Shown piece after piece: positions 33,476-46,190 of a DNA stretch of 57,687 bases. Location of the stretch: positions 20,791,297 to 20,848,983 of the forward strand of contig NC_135566.1 of assembly GCF_964340395.1 (NCBI RefSeq), in the 5' to 3' direction. This stretch comes from Glandiceps talaboti. Lineage: Eukaryota > Hemichordata > Enteropneusta > Spengelidae. A program made the position numbers and the translations under genes. Within the stretch, counting starts at the first letter, position 1; every line of letters starts with the position of its first letter. The notes under the pieces were generated by a model that saw nothing but the letters and a program-made list of their open reading frames with translations, searched no databases and was not told the origin of the DNA.

Positions 33476-35411
33476 GTTCAAGATTCTGTTCTTTTTTATT
33501 GATAATTTGTAACTGTATATTCACATGTCACTATAATAAACAACTCTTACTCACACAAATCTGTCAACAGACGTGTGGCCACGCTGCTACGGGTACATTG
33601 CTGATACACTGATGTGTACACAGGTGTACTAGTGCACGTGCGACAGTACCTGTGTGTACATGACTGTATATGTGGATGTGGATACATTTCAAAATTACAG
33701 CCCTGTTTACATAATTATATGTAAAAACAGACATGTTACAAACCTGTGAATACAGCTCTAGAACGTTTTAAGTTTTCAGACCTGTAACAGTACCTGAACA
33801 CGTAACTCTGGATATACACATGTAGATAATGTGTCAAAAATTACATACCGAGCCGTATATGGCATACCAGTACCTATAAACATGTTACATGTCTGTGAAA
33901 ACAGCTCTGAAATCTTACTAAATGTCTTAAAGACTCAATATCATAAACAGACTTGTTTTACATATTCCGCTGAAGGATCTGCACATAACCAAAAACGTAA
34001 ATAGGTAGCCATACTTCGTGTTGGAAAGGAAAGCGGCACTCCACAGGGACGGATATAGAAATAGCAAATGATTTATTTCATGATGGAATCATACTTGTTC
34101 AAAGAATAAAGCACGCATGGTACGAAATGTAACTAAATTGCCGCTTTATCAATATTACAGAATTCAAAATAATGTTGAGAAATATTTTACTGTAATGGAA
34201 TCGGCGAAATGACGTAACATTACCAGGTTATGACGTGGCATGGCTTACTATATAGTTTTTGATTTCAAATATTCTTTTCCGGTCCTTTTAATGAACATTT
34301 TAACACAATGAGATATATTATAATACGTTTTAGAAGACACGCTCGGTGATATCCGTGTACAGAAGCCCTATATATATCGGCTGAACGTGAAAATGTGCAT
34401 GTGGTATGCACTGGTACAACGTGTGCAAATATCACCCTTGGCACCTGTTTAAAAGCACAACTGATAAACCAGTATTTGAATCATGTAGAGCAATCACTTC
34501 ATAAATAATCTATGAACACACCAAAAAAATGTAGTTGAAGGAAAGTATGACAGATCAACATAGACTATCCGATATCACGCTAATGACATTTTTAATATGT
34601 ATTCAATAAAATATATTTTAATTCTCACACGAGTATAGAATCCACTGTCTGTGTTTTTTATTTGATAAAACCTAGCAGTTTTAATATGTTTTATTAAAAA
34701 GTGACAAGCGTTGCACGAAATCGAAAACTAATATAAAGCTTGTGACATCTGTGTTGTTCCTAATACGTAAACACAGGCACGACACGCATATATCCTTAAT
34801 AGCATCGTTATAAACGGTTGCAGTTTCTAATACACTGCGTTTACCATGGTTTCAAAAGAAAGACGTACGTAATGCGTTTTGTGATTCCTATTTACCGATC
34901 AAAACTGTCTCGTCTGTCAGAGATTTATTCAGAAAAGTTACGTTGTAAGAAGTAGTTTGGGGTGGACACGTTGATCATCCCTTTTAAGCTTGTGTATGCG
35001 TGACAGTATGTTGATACACTTTATTGATATTAGGCTCTACACAGTAATCGCCATCGTCTGTTGCTCAAATATTACAGAACTAAAACAACATCGTAATGCA
35101 ACCTATAACATGTGGTAGATATGTTTAGAATAGATTTATAGTAACATTGAAAGACGTTAAACTATACATTGTGCTAAAGGCAGACGAAAATTAGTTGTCT
35201 TGCAACTACTAGTCGAGTTTGCCCTGTTACATGTACACTCTTAGACTTTACTAAATTCTGGGCGAAGCGAAAGTTTGAATAACTACGAGCTTTGAAAGAT
35301 CAGAAAAATCATACAATATTGACGAAGATATATATATATATCCCCAAAACAGACGAACAATAGACAAAAGCAAAAAATAAGATCGAACTTTAAATAATCA
35401 ATGAGTGAAAA
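33476..35411. other. Spacer, nothing recognised
   Basis: Rich in GTACA/TGTAC words around 33590-33920 but without a fixed period. No coding frame or TIR supported. Confidence 0.45.
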
Positions 35412-38400
35412 GTAACATGAGACTCGATACTTACATATGTAAATGTAACATGAGACTCGGTACTTGCATATGTAAATGTAACATGAGACTCGGTACTTAC
35501 ATATGTAAATGTAACATGAGACTAGGTACTTACATATGTAAATGTAACATGAGACTAGGTACTTACATATGTAAATGTAACATGAGACTAGGTACTTGCG
35601 TAGGTAAATGTAACATGAGACTAGGTACTTACATATGTAAATGTAACATGAGACTAGGTACTTACATATGTAAATGTGACACGAGACTAGGTACTTACAT
35701 ATGTAAATGTAACATGAGACTAGGTACTTACATATGTAAATGTAACATGAGACTAGGTACTTGCATATGTAAATGTAACATGAGACTAGGTACTTGCATA
35801 TGTAAATGTAACATGAGACTAGGTACTTGCATATGTAAATGTAACATGAGACTAGGTACTTGCATATGTAAATGTAACATGAGACTAGGTACTTGCATAT
35901 GTAAATGTAACATGAGACTCGGTACTTACATATGTAAATGTAACATGAGAGTAGGTACTTGCATATGTAAATGTAACATGAGACTAGGTACTTGCATATG
36001 TAAATGTAACATGAGACTAGGTACTTACATATGTAAATGTAACATGAGACTAGGTACTTACATATGTAAATGTAACATGAGACTAGGTACTTACATATGT
36101 AAATGTAACATGAGACTAGGTACTTACATATGTAAATGTAACATGAGACTAGGTACTTGCATATGTAAATGTAACATGAGACTAGGTACTTGCATATGTA
36201 AATGTAACATGAGAGTGGGTACTTGCATATGTAAATGTAACATGAGACTCGGTACTTACATATGTAAATGTGACATGAGACTAGGTACTTACATATGTAA
36301 ATGTAACATGAGACTAGGTACTTACATATGTAAATGTAACATGAGACTAGGTACTTACATATGTAAATGTAACATGAGACTCGGTACTTGCGTATGTAAA
36401 TGTAACATGAGACTAGGTACTTACATATGTAAATGTAACATGAGACTCGGTACTTGCGTATGTAAATGTAACATGAGACTCGGTATTTGAGTATGTAAAT
36501 GTAACATGAGACTCGGTACTTACATATTTAAATGTAACATGAGACTAGGTACTTACATATGTAAATGTAACATGAGACTAGGTACTTACATATGTAAATG
36601 TAACATGAGACTCGGTACTTGCGTATGTAAATGTAACATGAGACTCGGTACTTACATATGTAAATGTAACATGAGAGTGGGTACTTACATAATTGTATTA
36701 TGTAAATGTACATGAGACTAGGTACTTGCGTATGTAAATGTAACATGAGACTCGGTACTTGCGTATGTAAATGTAACATGAGACTCGGTATTTGAGTATG
36801 TAAATGTAACATGAGACTCGGTACTTACATATTTAAATGTAACATGAGACTAGGTACTTACATATGTAAATGTAACATGAGACTAGGTACTTACATATGT
36901 AAATGTAACATGAGACTAGGTATTTGAGTATGTAAATGTAACATGAGACTCGGTACTTGCGTATGTAAATGTAACATGAGACTCGGTATTTGAGTATGTG
37001 AATGTAACATGAGACTCGGTACTTACATATGTAAATGTAACATGAGACTAGGTACTTACATATGTAAATGTAACATGAGACTAGGTATTTGAGTATGTAA
37101 ATGTAACATGAGACTCGGTACTTGCGTATGTAAATGTAACATGAGACTCGGTATTTGAGTATGTGAATGTAACATGAGACTCGGTACTTACATATTTAAA
37201 TGTAACCTGAGACTAGGTACTTACATATGTAAATGTAACATGAGACTAGGTACTTACATATGTAAATGTAACATGAGACTAGGTATTTGAGTATGTAAAT
37301 GTAACATGACACTCGGTACTTACATATTTAAATGTGACATGAGACTAGGTACTTAAATATGTAAATGTAACATGAGACTAGGTACTTACATATATAAATG
37401 TAACATGAGACTAGGTACTTACGTATGTAAATGTGACATGAGACTAGGTACTTACATATACAAATGTAACATGAGACTAGGTACTTACATATATAAATGT
37501 AACATGAAACTAGGTACTTACATATATAAATGTAACATGAGACTAGGTACTTACATATATAAATGTAACATGAGACTAGGTACTTACATATATAAATGTA
37601 ACATGAGACTAGGTACTTACATATATAAATGTAACATGAGACTAGGTACTTACGTATGTAAATGTAACATGAGACTAGGTACTTACGTATGTAAATGTAA
37701 CACGAGACTAGGTACTTACATATGTAAATGTGACATGAGACTAGGTACTTACATATGTAAATGTGACATGAGACTAGGTACTTACGTATGTAAATGTGAC
37801 ATGAGACTAGGTACTTACATATATAAATGTAACATGAGACTAGGTACCTACATATATAAATGTGACATGAGACTAGGTACTTACATATATAAATGTAACA
37901 TGAGACTAGGTACTTACATATGTAAATGTAACATGAGACTAGGTACTTACATATGTAAATGTAACATGAGACTAGGTACCTACATATATAAATGTGACAT
38001 GAGACTAGGTACTTACATATATAAATGTAACATGAGACTAGGTACTTACGTATGTAAATGTGACATGAGACTAGGTACTTGCATATGTAAATGTAATATG
38101 AGACTAGGTACTTACGTATGTAAATGTGACATGAGACTAGGTACTTACATATATAAATGTAACATGAGACTAGGTACTTACATATATAAATGTAACATGA
38201 GACTAGGTACCTACATATATAAATGTGACATGAGACTAGGTACTTACGTATGTAAATGTAACATGAGACTCGGTACTTACGTATGTAAATGTGACATGAG
38301 ACTAGGTACTTACGTATGTAAATGTAACATGAGACTAGGTACTTACATATATAAATGTAACATGAGACTAGGTACTTACATATGTAAATGTAACATGAGA

Positions 38401-40098
38401 CTAGGTACTTACATATATAAATGTGACATGAGACTAGGTACTTAAATATGTAAATGTAACATGAGACTAGGTACTTACGTATGTAAATGTGACATGAGAC
38501 TAGGTACTTAAATATGTAAATGTGACATGAGACTAGGTACTTACATATATAAATGTGACATGAGACTAGGTACTTAAATATGTAAATGTAACATGAGACT
38601 AGGTACTTACGTATGTAAATGTGACATGAGACTAGGTACTTACGTATGTAAATGTGACATGAGACTAGGTACTTACGTATGTAAATGTGACATGAGACTA
38701 GGTACTTACATATATAAATGTAACATGAGACTAGGTACTTACATATATAAATGTAACATGAGACTAGGTACTTACGTATGTAAATGTAACATGAGACTCG
38801 GTACTTACGTATGTAAATTTGACACGAGATTAGGTACTTACGTATGTAAATGTGACATGAGACTAGGTACTTACGTATGTAAATGTGACATGAGACTAGG
38901 TACTTACATATATAAATGTAACATGAGACTAGGTACTTACGTATGTAAATGTGACATGAGACTAGGTACTTGCATATGTAAATGTAACATAAGACTAGGT
39001 ACTTACATATGTAAATGTGACATGAGACTAGGTACTTACGTATGTAAATGTAACATGAGACTAGGTACTTACGTATGTAAATGTGACATGAGACTAGGTA
39101 CTTACGTATGTAAATGTAACATGAGACTAGGTACTTACATATGTAAATGTAACATGAGACTAGGTACTTACGTATGTAAATGTGACATGAGACTTTACTT
39201 ACATATGTAAATGTAACGTGCGACTAGGTACTTACGTATGTAAATGTGACATGAGACTAGGTACTTAAATATGTAAATGTGACATGAGACTAGGTACTTA
39301 CGTATGTAAATGTGACATGAGACTAGGTACTTAAATATGTAAATGTGACATGAGACTAGGTACTTACATATATAAATGTGACATGAGACTAGGTACTTAA
39401 ATATGTAAATGTAACATGAGACTAGGTACTTACGTATGTAAATGTGACATGAGACTAGGTACTTACGTATGTAAATGTGACATGAGACTAGGTACTTACG
39501 TATGTAAATGTGACATGAGACTAGGTACTTACATATATAAATGTAACATGAGACTAGGTACTTACATATATAAATGTAACATGAGACTAGGTACTTACGT
39601 ATGTAAATGTAACATGAGACTCGGTACTTACGTATGTAAATTTGACACGAGATTAGGTACTTACGTATGTAAATGTGACATGAGACTAGGTACTTACGTA
39701 TGTAAATGTGACATGAGACTAGGTACTTACATATATAAATGTAACATGAGACTAGGTACTTACGTATGTAAATGTGACATGAGACTAGGTACTTGCATAT
39801 GTAAATGTAACATAAGACTAGGTACTTACATATGTAAATGTGACATGAGACTAGGTACTTACGTATGTAAATGTAACATGAGACTAGGTACTTACGTATG
39901 TAAATGTGACATGAGACTAGGTACTTACGTATGTAAATGTAACATGAGACTAGGTACTTACATATGTAAATGTAACATGAGACTAGGTACTTACGTATGT
40001 AAATGTGACATGAGACTTTACTTACATATGTAAATGTAACGTGCGACTAGGTACTTACGTATATAAATGTAACATGAGACTAGGTACTTATGTAAATT
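35412..40098. repeat. 33-bp minisatellite array, about 142 copies
   Basis: The unit starts ATGAGACTAGGTACTTACAT and ends ATGTAAATGTAAC. It carries the 12-bp perfect palindrome TTACATATGTAA in its commonest form. Variants are arranged in zones: TACATATGT and TGCATATGT dominate at 35.4-36.4 kb, GCGTATGT and GAGTATGT at 36.4-37.3 kb, ACATATATA and ACGTATGT from 37.4 kb. Because 33 is a multiple of three, MRLGTYICKCN-type frames of up to 361 codons result; these are not genes. Confidence 0.97.
38593..40033. repeat. Higher-order duplication in the 33-bp array
   Basis: The 618-bp stretch 38593-39210 recurs at 39416-40033 (offset 823 bp) with identical translation, including odd units (TTTGACACGAGATTAGG, AACATAAGACTAGG, a shortened GAGACTTTACTTAC and AACGTGCGACTAGG). 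A single recent duplication of about 25 units explains it. Confidence 0.93.
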
Positions 40099-40791
40099 TG
40101 GTCCGGGAGTATGGTTAGTCTACTGGGAAAACTAAGGTTTCTTATCTGATATCGCGAAGTAAAACATTGCAGTTTTTCCAACACACGTGTCTTGCGCCAT
40201 TTCATTAGCACTTTTATAATAAGCTTAATATAATTTGCATAGAAAGGGAGATCGAAGTCGTTGACACTTTGATAACATCGAATTCAGCTAGGAAGACTGT
40301 TTATTAATCATTTGAAAGTGAAAATTGCCATTTATTCATAATATACTTTGCTTTTTCAATTAAGTTTAGTGTTGAAAGTGAATATTTTGTTAATTAAGGA
40401 TTCCTCCGTACTCATTCAGGCCCTTTCAGCACGTAGTACATGTAACAGAAACAGTTTATTTACTTGACTGTTTGTCAAAAGTCCTCAATTCCAGATTTTC
40501 CAATTTAAAATACTTTTCATTTATAATAATAATCTTTATTCGTCCAAATAAATTCGGAAATTTGTTGAATGGTCGCCACAAGAGCAGCGCCCTAGTGCCC
40601 TATTCTTAAAGGTAACGAGAACTACATAATTGTTAAGTATACAAAAGCTAGCCTGTTTCTTTCTTAATATGACACGTGTTACATATCCCAGTGTCGGTAA
40701 ATTAGAGTGACCAGGGTTACCGCATTAGGCGGGTTATGTCATTATGTGCCACGCACGTACGGCTATAACCGGTAGCTTTCACGTGGCTGAC
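40099..40791. other. Spacer with a possible LINE 3' tail
   Basis: AATAATAATCTTTATTCGTC at 40528-40547 looks like the inverse of a LINE 3' end (AATAAAG plus ATT repeats). Otherwise unique-looking sequence; the part from 40680 to 40790 is less AT-rich and leads into the TATA box below. Confidence 0.4.
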
Positions 40792-40800
40792 TATATAAAG
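40792..40800 (+). promoter_or_regulatory. TATA box candidate
   Basis: TATATAAAG, 69 bp upstream of the ATG at 40869, preceded by CACGTGG (E-box-like, 40781-40787). A start site would be expected around 40820-40830. Confidence 0.4.
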
Positions 40801-40868
40801 ACAATCATTCGTCACACTGCAGTATACACCACAGAGGGATCAGAAGGTTTACAGCTAGTGTAGTCACA

Positions 40869-40923
40869 ATGATACTAGGTTGTTATCAAGCAGGACCATC
40901 AATGCGATTTAATTGTCAAACAG
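40869..40923 (+). CDS. Candidate first coding exon
   Basis: The ATG begins MILGCYQAGPSMRFNCQT and runs into ACAG|GTAAAAAT, a good splice-donor context at 40923/40924. Together with the TATA box and a short leader free of other ATGs, this has the shape of a promoter, 5' UTR and first exon. I cannot find a convincing second exon; LINE E and (ATGT)n lie just downstream. Product unknown. Confidence 0.32.
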
Positions 40924-41153
40924 GTAAAAATCCAATATATGTATACGTATGCACTGTTGTTTTAACTTTTACATACATCCATCGTTACGACATCTTTATG
41001 GTAATGACTGTGCTGGACATGTAAATACGACTAAAGGCGAAACGTTAGACATTACTGTTCAAGTGTATAATGGTGGTTTTATTTCCCTTGATGCGATATG
41101 GGTATTGTTACACGTAGCTTGCATACAATACCGCTATTGGTACATTTGCGTGT

Positions 41154-41162
41154 GTGTGTATG

Positions 41163-41190
<28 letters not shown>
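41154..41190. repeat. (TATG)n short tract at LINE E 3' end
   Basis: GTGTGTGTATG followed by eight TATG/GTAT units, immediately before the LINE tail (TAAGATAAGATAAGATAAGA). Confidence 0.9.
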
Positions 41191-41193
<3 letters not shown>

Positions 41194-43088
41194 GATAAGA
41201 TAAGATAAGATAACACTTTATTTTAGCCGTTTAGAAAATTTTACATTTCTAATTTGGTATTTAAACAAAATAAAGTTAATAATGATCTATGAAATATAAA
41301 TATTAAAGTATACAGTAGTTCTAGTGTGTGTCTATTGACTACATGTATCATCCAGGTATATGTAGAGAGCGGTTATAATATCCTTATGTTTTGATTGTAG
41401 TATATATCTAAATTGCTCTCCTCTATCTAAGTTTATAAAGTTTGAGTTGAGGGTAGTGATAATACTAAACATTTTTTCTCTTTGTTTTGTATATAATTTA
41501 CAATGAATTAGATGATGTCTTTCATCTTCTATTTCTTTACAATGTGTACATAGTCTGTCTTCTACTGGTGTTTTTGGTTTTGTATATCTACCCTTCTCAA
41601 TGGCAAGTTGATGGCAACTTAATCTAAATTTGGCTATTGTTTTGATGTGTTGTTTATTGTTCATTACTTTAATGTATTCTTCTTGTTCCAGGGAATTTTT
41701 GAAGTTGTTGTATGTACGTAACTTAGAGTTTTCCCTTTTGTTATTTTCATTCCATTGATTGATATAATATTGTCTAATTGAGTTGTATAGTTCTTGTTTT
41801 GTTAAATTGTTGATATTCTTGCTGTTATATAATTGTATATTGTGTTCAAAGGTAGTTAGCCATGAACCTGTGTAATCATTGTTCTCCATGTCATTCATTG
41901 CATAATAGGCTAAGTTGTTATTGTCTAATGTCTTGAGGTATTTGTAATAGTTTATTGCTGAGTAGTATATTCTACTAATCAGTGGTTCTCTCCCAAGTTC
42001 CATTCTGCATCCTATTTTGCTCACTCTGTTGCTGACATTTAATATTTGGCGACAAAAACGTAGATGGAATTTTTCTGTCTCTGTTTTGTCCCAAGTTGTT
42101 TGATTTTGGAGAACACCCCATATTTCGCCAGCATATGTCAGGATAGGTAGCTGTGTTGTATTCATGAGTTTTTCCTTTATCTTAGTACTGTTTATCTTTG
42201 TCGAATATATCTGTGACTGGATTCTTGCAGCTTTGCTGGCTTTGTCTGACAATCTGGTTGCTGTGGAGCTCATAGAGCCATTTGTCTTGAATGTTACACC
42301 GAGATATGTGTATTGTTCTGTAGTTTTTATTTCTTCCAAGCCACATTTGAATTGTCTTGTATCTTGTTTGCATCCTGATTTTCTAAATACCATTATTTGT
42401 GTTTTGTTTGTGTTTACTTGCAATCGCCAGTCTGTTGTGTATCGATGAAGGTAGTCCAGTGCATTCTGTATTCCTTCATAGGATGTTGACATCAATGCAA
42501 TATCATCTGCATACAACAGGCTGTTGATTGTTTTGTTATTAAGCTTTGGTGCATTTGTTTCAATGTTTGCGAGTCCGGTAGTGAAATCGTTTACAAAGAC
42601 ATTAAACAATGTCGGGCTTAGTGGACAGCCTTGTTTAACTCCATTATCAATTTGGAACTTTTCTGTTATCACGTCAGTTAATTTCACGATGAAGTTCATA
42701 TTGGTGTACATGTTTTTCATTATGTTGTATACATTTCCGTTGATGTTGTTACATAGTAATTTATAGAGTAGTGCTTTCCTCCAAATTGTATCAAAACACT
42801 TTTTGAGGTCTACAAAGCAACAGTAGATTTTCTTATTTCTTGAATGGTATTTCTTTATAATAGTGTGCAGTGTAAGAATATGGTCGATAGTTCTATGTTT
42901 GCGTCGGAAACCTGCTTGGTTTGGGTGGATGATGTTATTTCTTTCCAGATAATTTGATATTCTATTGTTAATGATCATACTAAATAATTTAGCTATCACA
43001 TTACCAACTGAAATACCTCTGTAGTTGTTTGTGTCTGTCCTGTCTCCTTTCTTGTGTACTGGGGTTATAACGCTGGTATTCCATATTT
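41190..43088 (-). mobile_element. LINE E, 5' truncated, bracketed by (ATGT)n
   Basis: The 3' end on the minus strand is AAATAAAGTGTTATC followed by about four TTATC repeats, then TTACATACATAC. The 5' truncation lies just upstream of RT motif 1 (KIWNTSVITPVHKKGD at about 43085), beyond which is (ATGT)n. Tetranucleotide on both sides suggests insertion into, or generation of, the microsatellite. Confidence 0.8.
41332..43088 (-). CDS. LINE E reverse transcriptase and C-terminal zinc motif, open frame
   Basis: This is the longest credible coding frame in the window. It is open from about 43088; the first Met is at 42999 (555 residues). From that Met: QAGFRRKHRTIDHIL (RT motif 2a, about 28-42), FVDLKKCFDTIW (motif A, 62-73), GVKQGCPLSPTLFNVFVND (motif B, 120-138), LLYADDIALMS (catalytic YADD, 163-166), LQVNTNKTQIMVF (motif D/E, 193-205) and a terminal CTHC..EDERHHLIHC knuckle. 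HKKGDRTDTNNYRGIS lies upstream in frame. No frameshift is visible, unlike the other LINEs, so the insertion is probably recent. The endonuclease half is missing, so it cannot be autonomous. The clade is unclear (non-Jockey LINE). Confidence 0.88.
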
Positions 43089-43683
43089 TTGGATGTATGT
43101 ATGTATGTATGTATGTATGTGTGTATGTATGTATGTATGTATGTATGTATGTATGTATGTATGTATGTATGTATGTATGTATGTGTGTGTATGTATGTAT
43201 GTATGTATGTATGTACGTATGTATGTACGTATGTACGTATGTATGTATGTATTTATGTATGTATGTATGTATGTATGTATGTATGTATGTATGTATGTAT
43301 GTATGTGTGTGTGTATGTATGTATGTATGTATGTATGTACGTATGTATGTACGTATGTACGTATGTACGTATGTATGTATGTATTTATGTATGTATGTAT
43401 GTATGTATGTATGTATGTATGTATGTATGTATGTATGTATGTATGTACGTATGTGTGTACGTATGTGTGTATGTATGTGTGTATGTATGTATGTATGTAT
43501 GTATGTATGACTGTATGTATGTGTGTATGTATGTATGTATGTATGTATGTATGTATGTATGTATGTATGTATGTATGTGTGTATGTATGTATGTATGTAT
43601 GTATGTATGTATGTGTGTGTGTGTATGTATGTATGTATGTATGTATGTATGTATGTATGTATGTATGTATGTATGTATGTAGG
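43089..43683. repeat. (ATGT)n microsatellite, about 590 bp
   Basis: ATGT repeats with scattered ACGT, GTGT and TTAT variants. A block with ACGTATGTATGTACGT and ATTTATGT occurs twice (about 43210-43255 and 43335-43390), indicating internal duplication. Cys-Met-Tyr-Val frames on it are artefacts. Confidence 0.97.
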
Positions 43684-44811
43684 TACTGTTTAAAATAGAG
43701 ATATATTTCGTAGATGAGTTTGTATTTTTAAATAATTTTCATAATTTCACTTAATATTGTGCAACAATATTACAGTAAACTTTGCAACACTGTATAATCA
43801 AAATAAGTGTACCTGTCAATGTACTGCTGCATAGTACAAGTACTACTACTAAACACTTTGTGGAATAATATAATTACTTTGGACTGTACACTGTATTACA
43901 TTATGTTTCATGAATTTGCTGAACGGCCGGCGAGGGATATTTGTTACAGTATGTTGTGAAAGTCTACGATGATTTGAAAACAGTAGTGATTTCGGAATAA
44001 TATTACAAATGTAGTAAGGCGCATTGCAAATATTGTTTTCAGGGAATGTCATCGGCAACTTTATAAATCATTACAGAACAATGTATTTGGCCTATTAACC
44101 TTGCTCGGTCGTGATGCGAGCTGTTCAGACAAATATCGGGGGAGGGGGGAGGCTACTCCCTTATTTAAGGATACATTTATGTGCTGCCCTTTTGGGTTCG
44201 TTTTCTAGCCATTAGGTTAAAACGGAGTCAGGGTTTTTTCGAACTCAAGAGTCTAAAACGGGTTCACTTTGCATTATATTTGATTTTGGTTGGTCTAAAA
44301 TGTGGCCCTTTGTCCTTTGCCAAATCGTAATTGCCATTAATAGCCCCAAAATATTGCCTCCTAAGGAAAATGCATTTTGTCTAAACTTTATGCTAAATAA
44401 AAACTGTAAATTAACACCCTATCAGAGATGGCCACTGGTTCCGCCCCGGGAGAAATATTGGTAAAAGTCAAACTCGTCCGAAACATGTGAAATCGCAGTC
44501 AATTACACTGGCATATAGAAATAAATAATTTACGTTCGAACAAACTCTATAGATTTCTGAGGATTTTTCACACTGATCTATGACCTATTTTCTTGATGGT
44601 GACCACAAAATGGGACTAGGGGAGGGTCACATTTTACTTTTACTCATTGTATTGTCTAACATTGCGTTATTTTTTGTCACCCCATTGCTGTCACCAATTC
44701 CAAATCTCATTGCTACCATTTGGGGTTAGGGCTAGAGTTAGGGTTAGGTACCATGATGTCAGCCTATATCAAATTGCTGCGGACAACCATGTATTGAAGT
44801 AATAGTCAGCT
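43684..44811. other. Spacer with G-rich and telomere-like stretches
   Basis: GGGGGAGGGGGGAGG at 44140-44154 and GGGGAGGGTCACATTTTAC at 44620-44638; a similar GGGGAGGGTCACATTTTAC recurs at 45223-45241. GGGTTAGGGCTAGAGTTAGG at 44724-44743 includes two TTAGGG units. No gene supported. Confidence 0.45.
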
Positions 44812-45071
44812 GTGGTGTGAGGAGAGGATTGAGTCTCACAGGTGTAAAACGGGAGCAGTTGGATAAGATACTAAGGATAATATTGTGTAGATGTTGACAT
44901 TGCTCCCGACGATGTCAGGATTGTGCCAATCTAATCATTGGGAGTTGAATTGTAGCCTTCAGCTCAACCAATATAATGAGATCTAATCACAGGTATTTAT
45001 GCAGTGCCTTCACACACATCCACATGGTGGTAGGAGTGGAAAATTATCCAATACCTTCAAACTTTCAACAT
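44812..45071 (+). mobile_element. LTR-like end upstream of a primer-binding site
   Basis: Sequence ending in CAACA is followed after one base by a tRNA-complementary site. The left limit is uncertain; TGTGGTGTGAGG at about 44813 is a possible TG start. CCAAT words, an inverted CCAATC..ATTGG and TATTTATG near 44993 are compatible with an LTR promoter. No second LTR and no gag-pol follow, so only the 5' end remains. Confidence 0.5.
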
Positions 45072-45089
45072 TGGTGGCAGCGGTGGGAT
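45072..45089 (+). promoter_or_regulatory. tRNA-Leu-type primer-binding site
   Basis: TGGTGGCAGCGGTGGGAT is complementary over 18 nt to a tRNA 3' end ATCCCACCGCTGCCA plus CCA, the 3' end known for animal tRNA-Leu (AAG/UAG type). LTR retrotransposons use such sites to prime minus-strand cDNA. Confidence 0.65.
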
Positions 45090-45369
45090 GAAGTCCGTAC
45101 CATTGATTCTAGGACTCATGTCCTTTTACAAATCTGACATAATTTAACTCATCTTTTGATGGGGAGGATCATGTTTTAGAGAAAGAAAGTTGAAGGAGGG
45201 CCATTTTTAGCACAACAGAGTAGGGGAGGGTCACATTTTACCCAACAGTCCGAGCCTAATTTTACCCGGCCCTCCCCCATGTAATTACTGAAGGCTCAGT
45301 AAATATGTAAATCCGTAAATGCTTAAGTGATTTATACTCACTTTAATTCCCAAATGGACCTAAACATGA

Positions 45370-46190
45370 CTTTGATGAGTGAAAACTTCAGGGTCTATGT
45401 TTGATGACTTTGAAGAGTGAAAACGTCAGGGTCTATGTTTGATGACTTTGAAGAGTGAAAACTTCAGGGTCTATGTTTGATGACTTTGAAGAGTGAAAAC
45501 TTCAGGGTCTATGTTTGATGACTTTGAAGAGTGAAAACTTCAGGGTCTATGTTTGATGACTTTGAAGAGTGAAAACGCCAGGGTCTATGTTCGATGACTT
45601 TGAAGAGTGAAAACGCCAGGGTCTATGTTTGATGACTTTGAAGAGTGAAAACGCCAGGGTCTATGTTTGATGATTTTGAAGAGTGAAAACTTCAGGGTCT
45701 ATGTTTGATGACTTTGAAGAGTGAAAACGCCAGGGTCTATGTTTGATGACTTTGAAGAGTGAAAACGCCAGGGTCTATGTTTGATGACTTTGAAGAGTGA
45801 AAACGTCAGGGTCTATGTTTGATGACTTTGAAGAGTGAAAACGTCAGGGTCTATGTTTGATGACTTTGAAGAGTGAAAACGTCAGGGTCTATGTTTGATG
45901 ACTTTGAAGAGTGAAAACGCCAGGGTCTATGTTTGATGACTTTGAAGAGTGAAAACGCCAGGGTCTATGTTTGATGACTTTGAAGAGTGAAAACTTCAGG
46001 GTCTATGTTTGATGATTTTGAAGAGTGAAAACTTCAGGGTCTATGTTTGATGACTTTGAAGAGTGAAAACGCCAGGGTCTATGTTTGATGACTTTGAAGT
46101 GTGAAAACGCCAGGGTCTATGTTTGATGACTTTGAAGAGTGAAAACTTCAGGGTCTATGTTTGATGACTTTGAAGAGTGAAAACCCGGGG
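45370..46190. repeat. 38-bp minisatellite, about 21 copies
   Basis: The unit contains TTTGATGACTTTGAAGAGTG and AAAACTTCAGGGTCTATG. One dinucleotide position has three states (ACTTCAGG, ACGTCAGG, ACGCCAGG) arranged in runs; other changes are rare. It ends 160 bp before LINE D. Confidence 0.96.

Noticed and set aside
35405-40033. Cysteine-rich repeat proteins (MRLGTYICKCN type)
   Set aside because: Product of the 33-bp period; frames start and stop wherever a unit mutates.
35412-40098. CRISPR-like array
   Set aside because: Units are contiguous with no unique spacers, and the context is eukaryotic.
42164-42766. Plus-strand frames with membrane-like composition
   Set aside because: Antisense of the LINE E RT.
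43025-43698. Cys-Met-Tyr-Val repeat proteins
   Set aside because: Translation of (ATGT)n; open in all three plus frames.
43849-44058. Possible retroelement cysteine motif (CSKAHCKYC on plus)
   Set aside because: A single short match with stops around it and no neighbouring Penelope or LINE sequence.
44724-44751. Interstitial telomere repeat
   Set aside because: Only about two intact TTAGGG units; too short to claim.
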